A stretch of 64,000 bases of DNA from Lateolabrax maculatus. Taxonomy: Eukaryota; Chordata; Actinopteri; Acropomatiformes; Lateolabracidae. The position numbers and the translations under genes are program-made. Positions within the stretch are counted from its first letter, which is position 1. Every line of letters starts with the position of its first letter. The notes under the pieces are model-generated. The model saw nothing but the letters and a program-made list of their open reading frames with translations, was not told the DNA's origin and did no database searches. Of this stretch, positions 33,807 to 45,800 are shown in pieces. The DNA lies in contig CM062213.1 of the NCBI GenBank assembly GCA_031216445.1, positions 14,385,501 to 14,449,500 of the forward strand, given 5' to 3'.

Positions 33807-36800
33807 CTGGACGGGGGTTACAGAGACAGGGAGGATAAATCAGTGACATTACATGGAAAGGTAAAAAAGAGGCACGGTTCCATAAAAGAAGAAAAATGGC
33901 CAAAATTTAAATAGGATTGGGGGGTGCTTTCAACTACACATAACGTTTCTATTAAGTCACCATTTCTGTTGGCTGGAAATCCCTTATTACTGGACCTAGC
34001 TGTATTATTGCTATTTACAAACGCCTTCTTATCTTAATTTCAAACTATAATCCAAGTCATTTAAGTTACTAATTGACTTAAATGTCTTCTTTTAATCCTC
34101 ATCAGGTTCAAGGTCAGACCTTTATCAAGTAACCACATGCTATCCAGCATATTAGACCGCAAAGTTGTTGAGGTGAGGAAAAAAAATGCGTCTACAATTA
34201 TATCCCGTGCCTCCCAGCAAACTGATAAATGGGTCAAGGCTGGCCATAGCGTGTAAAACGCAGTGGGTTGATAACTTAGATCATTAACAGCAGTCATCTT
34301 ACAACACTTTATATTTACAGTCAAATAAATTATTCTGGTAGCACATGTCTGGAAGAAAATATTTAGTTCATTAAATACATTTAAAAATCTTGATTGCTTA
34401 CAGTAACTGGTTTAAATATGTTATACAATTCTGCACTATAAGCAGGTAAAGATAAAAAAATTCAAAACTAATTGTTTGACATTTTGGGAAATATGCTTCT
34501 TTGCTTTCTTGGCAAGAGGAGAGGATTGATATCACTCTCACATTGGTCCATTCAATATCAAGCTGGAGAGACTGTTAGCCTTAAAACTGGAAACGACTTA
34601 ACTTAAAGACTTCAGCTCACACGTGTCTCGTTTGTTTAATTCATACAGAAACTGAAGTGTAAAATGACAAGTTGTGTTTTTTTTCATACTGACGGACAGA
34701 CATGAGAATTAGCCGAGGCTATGTTGATCTATGACATTAACAACATATCCTATAGGAAAAAATACAAAAAAAGAAATAGTCACCCCCGCTGAGGATAATG
34801 ACAGCCAGAAACAGTGCCATGTCGCTGTCGTCCAGCTCCAGCGTGTTGAACTTGACTGAGAACTCAAACTTTGGTTCCATCATTTGACAGAAAGGTTTCC
34901 TGAGACTCTTGAGGAACTCCCGCGTCATGAAGATCTGTCCGTAAGAGATCAGGGTCCCGTCTTTGTTCATCAGAGGTGCCATCATGATGATTAAGACCTC
35001 GATCACACCATACTTCAGCAAAGTTACCTTGGAAAAGGGTAAAGGGTTGAGGTGAAGAGCTTATGCTAAATACATCTTCAGGAATAATAGTTTGTAAGTA
35101 CAGCAACTGTTTTAGAGTCATAAAACACCTCAATACATGGTGAGCACAATCATCAGTCAACTGGAAAATCATTGACCACAGAGTGGAGTGAATGATGGCA
35201 TAAACTGATTTGAGTGAGCAAATGGATAAGCAGCAGTATTCGTGCCTCTCACCTGATCATTGAGATCTAGATCGATGAATCCTGGGATACTCTTGGCAAA
35301 CTCTGTAATTTCTCTCACTGCTTCGGCCGAACGTGATTGACAGCTCTGGAAGAAACGTAGCTCTACAGCGTCCAAAACAGCACACTCTGACCCCGGATGG
35401 ACTCCTGTGAGACCTGAAATCAGATGAGATGTGCATAGACAAAAATGATTAGAAGTTTTACTGATTGATTGATACATAGACAATGACAGAAAAGAAAATA
35501 ACACAAAATCAAACTCGATAACATCCCCTCATAATGAAAAAGAGTATTTTGTACTTCTAACCTCCATGTCCGATTGTTAGGCTGGATGTCTGTGGCTGGT
35601 GCTCCTGGCTGGGCATCTGCCTACAATTAATAAACTGCTCTCCTTCCATTAGAGATTTCATGTCATGGATGACAAAAGGCTGGAGGTAGAGAAGAAAGAA
35701 TATGGAATAAGAGAGATTTGTGGGCGTAAGAAAGAGCAGGTGGAAAAGGATTGGAGAAAACAGAAAAAAAAAAAGCTAAAAAAAAAAAAAAAGAAAAGAA
35801 ACAGTGTCAGCTCCTTGTAGGTCTTCTGAGGGCATGTGAGCCGCAGATGTAATCACATATACTTTGTATGCACTTTGGTCATGGCTCATTCATCAGACCT
35901 GCAAAGTAAACACTGCACATCTCATATGTCTGATGTGCAAAGCAAATAAATCTTAGCTGTAGGCGGAGGCAGACAAAAACACCATTTCCAGGTAAATGAA
36001 GCTTAACTGAGTTAAAGTCGCACTTGCTGTTAAAACACTGGCAAAGACATGCACTGGCCTGAATGATGAGAGGTACCATTTATATACATAATCTTCCTTT
36101 TTCATAGTGGTAAAATGAATAATGAGACATCTTACAGGGAATTACAGCAAGCAATTGTCATACAACATTATGAAATGAACAATCATTTCTTATGTGTTAA
36201 ATAGAGTGTGACTGGTGGAATCGTTTTTTTGAGCTGTGCTGTCAGTACAGGAATTAGTCTACATAAATAAAAAAAAATAAACGCCTTTAAAGCACGATTA
36301 TGTAACCTTTAAAGAAGAAATAGCACATTCATTCTCATATATGAAAAGTGGAATTTATAAGCAATAAAACGCATCCTTGATCAATTCAATACACTCAGGG
36401 GTTTTGCTGCTACAGACTTACTAGGTGAACAGTAGTCCAAGTCGGCTAATGTTAGTTAAAGTTGGCAAACTTTATGTATAACAGCCATCACTGAGTCACT
36501 TTGCAGCCCTTTTCTGTTCCACTACATTTTATCACTTGTCATTATTGAGTAATTGCTACCTGTAGCCAAAGTGGCTGCTGTTCAGAAAAAGTTCCACAGG
36601 CTAGCTTTAGTTAAATTTAAATGTCATTTAATATTTGTGAATGCATCATGTACGACAAAAACACAAGGGGTCTAACTTTCATGTTTCTTTTCTTGTTTAA
36701 AAATGCATCATTGCTACAAAAACCTGTAGCCACTGCTTGGGTATCTTGCCAAGGTTGCCATGTCTGCGCATTATAGGGAAACATGGGCTTGTTTATTTAA

Positions 36801-39800
36801 TAAGTCAATTGTTACTTGTCTGGTTGGAGGTTAAACATTGACAGGCAAAACTTAGTTCAGAGACACACATGTGTCCACTTTTAGTGTTTAATTTATTGAA
36901 CAAAAGCAAGTGTTTCTGTCAAACAAAACTATGGGAAAAATGATTGAGAGTAGGAATTGTAAAAACAGTTCATCACCTCTAATGACGTGTCTGGAGTGCC
37001 GGTCGAGTTAAACGTTAGATTAGTCATCAAGGCCCCACATGGTAAAAAATGTAAATATGCTACATAAAATCATTTACTGCCAATTTGTTTCAGTGAGGTT
37101 TGATGTGTTTTAGTAAATAACCCAAGACTTCCTCAAACCAACAGTGTATTCAGTGCCTGCTATCGCTGTGATGAACAGTCATAACAATGAGAAAAACAAG
37201 AGATACGGAGCAGCCTTGAACTAATCTGACTTTACAGAGAGAGAAGCAACTTATAAGTCAAAAACTGCTTATACAGTTGGTCCTCAGTTAGAGAGCCAAT
37301 AATATTAATACTACTACTAATAATCATACCAATAATTACTATTATGGACAAGAGCTGTAATTTGTGCAGTTTGGTTAGTTTACACACTAATTTTCATTAT
37401 TCACTGTACACTATTCAAAATTCTGAAACGCTATAATTTAATTAAATGTAAATATCTTTTCAAGTGCTTGATTCACGTGCTTGGTTGTTTCTATCAAAAG
37501 CTACTGGCCTTATGCAATAATTCACTACACTTACCTAATAAGTTTAGTTTGTCAGGTTAGGCTATTTAGTAATATTCAAATAGCTTTGTTTGAAACAGGT
37601 TTTTGATATTGTTTAACTGATGAAAGTAACTTCATCACGTTTTAAATTCAGAATAAGTTATCAAAGCATATTGAAAATATTTGCAAAAGAACATGATATT
37701 TCCTACACAGATAAAAACTATTATTTTATTAACTACTGATGTTTAATTACCATGTCAGTCGTTTTGAAATGAGACTGAACTCAGCACCACAAATGCACTG
37801 TGGATCATTATAAAATATTCACCCCAGTTTTCCTTTGTCTGCCACTTGTAATTTAGTTGATGTGGATTTCCTGATTAAGCCTCTTTTAAATACTGAGATT
37901 CGATATCTCAAAATCCTAAGTAAAAAAAAACACAGTAATAGATGATATCTCACATTTTCATGGTTTTGGCCAACTTTTTTCTTACAGTCCACTTGTATAA
38001 ATTACCAAATGTCTTAATATATTAGTTTGACGTTTTTAGTAGGAATGTTGAAGCCATTACTGTATGTCAGACTGCTGAGAAGCAGCATTATCCTGTTGCA
38101 TAGCTTGACCACTGTAATCTGAGATGTTTTCTAACAGCCAAGACATGTAGAAACCAGTCAATCCACTTTTCCTGTTAGAGCAGCTTTAAAAGCCTGAAAA
38201 GACCTCATCTGAACTAAACTGAGCCTGGTAACATGAAGACAATGCTGGCAAAAAATGTTAACACTCACACAGAGTTGAAAAGTTTAAAGCTTCTAAACTC
38301 ACAGTTCAGCTTTTGTGTCGTTTTTTCTCAGCCTGTCTGCTCTGTGACTGGTTACGTTTAAGTATAAATGTACAATATGGTCAAATTTGCACTGTACATC
38401 TCAATTATGGTCCAGCAGTATCCTATGAATATAATCTATAACTGATACAATTTTTATATGAAATCATCATGTAATCTATGTCATCATAATCAATTCAACC
38501 AAAAAAGGACAATGTTGGCCTTCACCACGAAATTAACCTGCTCATGTGGTAAATGTGCCTGTAATAAGTCTAACTGAAAACGTAATTCACTATACTGGGA
38601 TATACAGTAGAACATTCAATACAGTTTTTGGCTTATGCAGGCAATGTGCAGTACTCTCCCCACCCCCCAAGGATTAAGGCAGTTTTGCTTACTGCGTTAT
38701 CTCCGGTCTTCCCAGAGAGGATGGCCCTGGCCTTGGCCTTGGTGAGGGGGAAGTATTTCAGATACGCCTCGTACAGATGCCTGGCCAGAGCCCTCAGATC
38801 TGCTGCCTCCGGGTGCATGTGCTCCATGTCAGACGAGAACTCAGCCAGCAGTTTCTCCTTCTCTGCCTGGGGCATTCGGCCAAAACGAATGGCTGGGAAA
38901 GGAAATGGACAGACAGAAACACACATTATCGCACAAATGGACACAGGTTGGCGGGCAGGCGGATACAGTGTATAAGATCTCACACAGAAACAAGAAAGAG
39001 TAATCAGACAAATAAACACAGACAAAACCACAGTCCATCTATTGTGACACTTCTTAAAACTTTTCTTAACAGTTTCATGCCATTGTAAAAAAAAAACTGT
39101 TAAACAACCAACTCTGCAGGTTATGGTGGTTCATAGTGAGCTACAATTCAATGCCAAGTCCCATGAAAATTAGACAATGAGTCAATTAATTGATTAGTCA
39201 GTTGACAAATTGAAATTTAATCTGTGACTATTCTGACAATTGTTTAACTATTACATTCATTTTTCAAGCAAAAATCCCCAAATTCCCAGGTTCTAGCTTC
39301 TCAAATGTGACAATGTGCTGTTTTCTTAGTTGTATTTGATAATAACCTGAATATGTTTGAATTTTGGATGTTTGGTTCAACAACTTCTACAAATGAGTCA
39401 CACAGCTCATGCCAGTGAAAGGGAAAGTCCATTGGCAACAACACACGACAAATGTTCCTTCTGTGGTTTCATGAGGTGTGTCTCATGAAGCAATTACAAA
39501 ATGTAGTTCCCTTTTATAATGCATGTATGTATGTTTATTGGTAATGAGGTTTTCACTGGAAGAACTGTCTCATACATTTTAAAGGTCTCTTTTCTCATCC
39601 CTTTTCCACATGTTGCCGCAGGTTGTATTATATTGTCCATTTACAAATACCCAACAAAGGAGCCAAGTCTGATTTCCATTTTTTAAAGGTTGGACTTTTT
39701 GGTTGCTGTTTTTTGTCCAAGAATTTTAAAACTGTTAGGTATGTATTTTGGGATCTATTTTATGGTATTATGCCATACTTCGGATCGTAACATTTAATAC

Positions 39801-42800
39801 AGATCTCAGGTGATAGTTTGCCAAATGTATGGATGCTGAATGGTTTTCATATCTTTACATTGTATTAATGTTTTACTCTATTAAATCTATTTAGCTTCTA
39901 TGTTGATCATAAAAATAGCAACACCACTTTTTATTTCTTTCAATGAAAGACAACACATATACTATTTTTCCAACAGATTTTCCACTACTCAAGTAATAAA
40001 TAATTTATTACAGTTGCATTGTGTTTGACAAAATGTTTGTAACCTACATTCTATGGTGAATGTGGTGAAAATGTTCGTCACGTCACTGAAATGTGATGCT
40101 ACATTGCGAAATGGTTAAACCCTCTTTTTTTCTGTCGGTGGAAGTCATTAATTATCCTTTCTATTCAAGCCTCTGCATTTACTGCTGTGCGTATGTGGTT
40201 GTGTAATGCTGGCAGTGTCATGAATGCACACCTTAGGCAAATGAATACAAACCAAAGTGGCCCTACCACCAACTGGCAACGAGCCCACAGCGGTGACACA
40301 GCAGGTTGGAGAAATCAGTTGAAGTCTATGTACTCTGAGATGTCAATCATTGATAAAAAAACCCACGCAGGGCAGACTTTAAAAGCATGGCCTGTACCTC
40401 ATTAAATAACAGTAGAGGAAAGGGAAGGAGGAGGCAGAGAGAGGGACAGAGAGATAAAGTGACAGGAGAAGAGATTCAACAAACTAATTGTAGTCGATGC
40501 TAGTAGCATGCTGTAAATATTAAGCAGTTTCACTGTTGAGCCTCAAATCCTCAGTACTCTGATCCAGTTTAACTCATCAATGTTTGAAAAAGCATCCATG
40601 TTTATCTGAAAGAGTAAGACTAAGGGTGTTTTCATATTCAGTATTATTGCTGAGTACGATTTGCTACCCCCCCATTCCTCCCGCTGCTCAATTTTCACAT
40701 TAGTAATATTGTTCTGTACACTTGCATCATCATCATGACATTTGTTGATGTTGTTGCTACAGTGTAGAAAAGTGCGGCAATCGCAAGATCCCAAGCCCAT
40801 ACAACGGAGTTGACGTCACATTCGAAATAGCAGTTCACTGTTTTGTTACGGTAGTTTTCACACTTGATGTGATCCGTGACCTAGTACACATGAACCATTG
40901 TTTGTTGATCCATGCCCGGGGACGGTACACAGTGTTCGCACATATTTCCCAAAAAATTTCATTTCAGTGAGGAGCAGGGCGAGACAAATTCGCTCACTGA
41001 CTTATTTGTTACTGACTTCAATTGAAGTATTGTAAGCAATATGGACAGCTGACATACGATGTGTCAGCTGTGAAAGCTGTAAGTTGTCCCCCCAGAACAA
41101 GAGCAACACACCTAACAGGAGAGTCAGGGAGATTTCAGTCAAGCACAACCTGTGCACGCCCACAGAGTCACAAGTTTGACGCTGTAACTCACCTGGGGAG
41201 GCAGTGGGATTCTTTGACATAAAAACGGGCTTCTTGAGCTCCAGTGGCCAACAAAGGCTAACAAAACAAAACCATTCAACAGCTGAACCATCACGGATGA
41301 AGTTGGTGAGGAGGGGTGTTTCATTGGAGAAATAATTTTGATGTTAAGTACACAATTTCTCTAGATATTGCACTTCCTTTGTGGAGTATGTATTTCAGTG
41401 GCTAACTCCACTAACTTCAAACCAGAGGGTAGATACAGGACGGACGGCAGCAGGTGGCAGGCAGTGTGGAGGATGAACTTTAAATAAGTTCAAATAAGTT
41501 AACTATGTTACCACCACGGTAACAGTACAGTATACAGTAACAATCATACCTAGGATAAGTTGTGTATTTGTTGTAATAAAAATAACTGCAGCCTATTTTT
41601 TAGAGCTAAAAAACTGTGAATCTATACAGCGGAAGCAGCCGTAAACTTTGGATGTGCATTTGAATTACAGCACAATTCATCTGTGTGCGAGTGTGGGAGG
41701 TGTTGGCGGTTCCTCAGAACCTTGCAGTATTCTGTGAATTTCTACTCTGACCTGGAATGTACAGGTGAAAACACCTGTGTGGGTGTACCATAGCTGAGCA
41801 AGGCTTGCACATGTGAATTTGTTCATTTCATTGGATTTGTATTTTAAAATTGTCTAAAATTGAACAATTACTTTAAAGTTGTATTAACAGTGTGTCCACA
41901 TTGGGTGTTGTGTCATCATTAAAAAATGTCAATAGCAATTGCTTGTAAATTGTAGATATCATAACGATTTCCTACATTATACCTTTTTAATCTTATTATG
42001 CTTTTGAATAATTTCTGGCGCGTTTACAACTACACTATGTTTGTGCTGATAATAAAACAAAATTTACTATGGACAAAGTTTCAGTAGTTCATATATAACT
42101 TTGGACATTGTAAAATCCCGACCATCTCTGTCGTATGCACCCCTTTTTATATTGTCCGGCACTCTCGCTTGCAAATGCTGACATTTTGAAAGGAGCCCTG
42201 ACGGCAGCACAATGACCATTTGTCCAAATATTGTGAACAATAAGCATGCGTCTTCACACTGCAATCAATAACTCTGCACACATTCAAACGGAAGCAAAGC
42301 TGACAGAGCGTCTATTGCTGCATTCATGAGGTTGTTAAAGCCACATTTTTGTTGGTAGGCTGTGAAAATGTCAGAGTATGGAAAATATCTCCATCCATAG
42401 TTGTCACCACACTCCACATACAGATGTCTTTCTTGATAATATTAATTAAAAACAGATTTTACCTTTAATTACGCAGGTGAGCAAAGAAAACCAGGCTAGT
42501 GATTTCAACAGCTCACTCTCTAAGTTTCAGAGTATCGGATAGTTTGAACAAACATCTAAACACAGTGAAGATGTTTTTATAGGGTTTAAAGTTAGCCTTC
42601 GACCACAATTTCACCTTTAAATCATGCTGTTGGTACATTGTACGACTGATGAGAAACGAAGCATGACCCAAGCATTGTGATACAGGCCAAAGACCACAGA
42701 GGAAGCGACTGGCAATATATAAGGCAGTGGTGTACATCGCTGTATTTACTACCACCACACCTCAAAGACCAAACTGGCAGCAGTGTGGTGCGTTCTCATA

Positions 42801-45800
42801 GGGGATCAGAGGTAGAAGAGCTGGTCTACAAGGAGGCGTTTCCTGGGACACAATTTCAAAGAAGAATCGTTCTTTTAACTTATGTTTACATATTTATAGT
42901 AAGCGTAAATGGGGGGGTTCATTCCTGTCTGAAGAAAAGACGAAAACAAAGCTTTGACTTCTGTTACCGTCATGTAGTTAACCTTTTCTTGACCTCGGTG
43001 TAAAGGTTTTAATTTCATACTTAAGTTATCTCTTAAACAAAAATGTCACACACATCATACATACTGTGATTGAACACCGACTGATCAAAAGGTTTGCACG
43101 ACAGTATCATCAACTTACCATTATGTGACATGCCGACACTGAGACACTTCTGGAAGCGACAGTATTGACATTTGTTGCGCGACTTCTTGTGAATGCGACA
43201 CTGAAGATCACAGTGATCATACACCAACTTTAACCTGATTGTGCGTCTGAAGAAACCCTAAGAGAAAGAAAGAGAGAGACAATTACTTCAGACATTATCA
43301 CTAAAGATATCCAACTTTTTATTTGCTCTACAATGATATTTATGTTCTTTTTCTAAGAATTGGTAAGAGTATTGTGCCACACTTCAGCAGGTAATAGTTT
43401 TTTTTATCTAACTATTTTCTCTGATAAAATGGAAATAAATAGGATTGAGAGACCATATGTGTTGGAAAATAAGTATGATATGTGTGTATGACATAAAATA
43501 AAAAAAAGGATTTAAGATTTAAACATAGAAAACAATTTTATCTGTATTATAGCTGGGACAAGACAGGAGAAGGTGGGACAGAAAAGAGAAAAGATGATAT
43601 AGCAATTGATTGTGTTCAAAAGAGATCCACTCTTTCTCAAAAAGTAATAACATTTTTTTTTTAGTTTTTACCTTTTTTCTACTTCAAGATTCATCATCTG
43701 ATTCAAGTTATTAGTCAGTAAAGCATCTATTGACTAATAAATGCAGATTAGATACATAGTTTTTTTCTAATCTTTAAAGAAGTCAATCATACTGCCCATG
43801 AATGCGTTAAGTAGATTGTGTTTCACTGTGGATTTGTGCTTTGATGTTATTAACCTTAGGACCAAAGGAGCCATAAGACTCGTGCTTATCTCAGCTATTA
43901 ACTATGCAGCTATGGTCAAACTCCCCCTACACACTCCCACACGCAGTCACAGGTTTGTTGCTAGCTGTGGTGTTTGTCTATACTGACTAAGAAAGCTAAT
44001 GAAAAGATGAATTGAATCGACTAGAATAGACACAAAAAGAAAAACCAGAGGGCTGAAGGCTTACAAGGAAAATAGTGTTTGAGTTTTTTTTTGGTAAGCA
44101 TACAATCCACATTTCAACTTTACATGAAGGGTATTATGGATGTTAAGCATCTGCATTCCTATGATCAACAGATGTTCCTTTTTTGATCGTAGGTTATTTA
44201 AAGAACAAGGAAGTTAAAGGGGGTCAAGGCTCCACCTCAATAAAGAATGTTTTCTGTTTTGAAACAATTAAGTGTTTGCCTGCTTGGCTGACCCCCTCTT
44301 CTGGTGAGTTTCCCCAGAGACTTTGGCAGAACAATGACTACTGTACCTTACCTTCATTCAACCTCTGAAGGTAAAGTATGAATTAGAAAAGAAACCCTTG
44401 TTCCTCCAACATGGCCCTGACAGTGTCAGAGAGTTGCTGATTCAACTCTGTGGTAATGGTTAAGGATGTAGTAAGTTGTTGTGTTTTTTTGATTGTATTA
44501 TGCTGTAAGTCGATTTTAATACTTTTGTTGCTCCAACATGTAAATTTGGTTGTCAAAATGTTAAGAACACCTTCAATATAATGCAGCCCATTACAATACT
44601 ACCACAATGCAAAGCCTCAACAAACAAAAAAGTAAAAAAAAAAAGTAGCAATCTTAACAGGAAGCTGAGCATTTCAAAGGATAAGGCTGGTGATATTCTT
44701 ACCAGGTCTGTTGTACTGTATTGAGTTGCATCAGTTTCTTTTTCTCTGATGGCATAATGTGTGGGTTTTTATTCCAAAATGCTATGATGAAAGATTAATA
44801 TTTAAATAAAAAAATGGTACCTTTAATAAGATGTAATAGTTATATATAATGCTAAATTAAAACTATGTTGTAAGATCTGTGTAATCTGTGTTTTCAAATG
44901 GTATATTACTTTATATTTTAACATAAAGTCATTTAATTTAGCAAAATCTACCAAATTCTATTAAAAGTCTTCAGGTTAGGCTTGGGGTGAGCCCATTTTA
45001 CACTACAGAGACTTGCTGAAGGTTATAGAAACACAGCATGTATAGTAACTTAATATATAAATTTGTCTGTAATAAATTCAGAACTGTGAATTTTTTTTAC
45101 AAGGCATACAAAGAACTGCTGCTGTTTCTGAAAATCCATCTCACATGTCTTCGGAGGACAATGTCACAATTTATAGCTCCCCTTCTTATAATGTTAAAAA
45201 ATTTCAAAGAAAATGGAAATATGTGTGAAACTTCACCCACAGTCTATTAGTTATTTATACTCTTTACAGACAGACAAACAGACAGAGTTTAAGGGGCTGG
45301 CCGTGTGTGTGGGCCCTTGCAGAGTGGAAATGTATGGGGCCTGTGGTTAGAGTGACAGACATCAAAAAGATTTAAAAAAAATGCACACTTCTCTCCATGC
45401 ATTATAGAATTATTTATTCCACCAACATGTTTCACCGAAGAGTGAAACACGGTGACAGAAAAAGGAAGACTGGCAGAGAAACAAAACTTAACAATGTGCA
45501 GTAAAAATTGTTACACCAATTACCATTTCCTGACATGACTCTGGTGGTACGACTGTCAATTTTTTTTCTTGATCTTGAGCATTACTTTGAGAGAGCTGCA
45601 ATCAGTTTATTCTCCACTGCTTTACACTGCAATTTAAGCCATAATATGCATCCCTCAAATCATCGGTTGCCAGAATTTCTCAAAAAAACACTGCTCAGTG
45701 TGATGTGCGATGTAGAGCTAATATGATTAACAATCAACAATCAAACAATTTTTTTTGATAACTAATTTATCATTCAAGTCATTTTTTTGGAACAAAAGAT

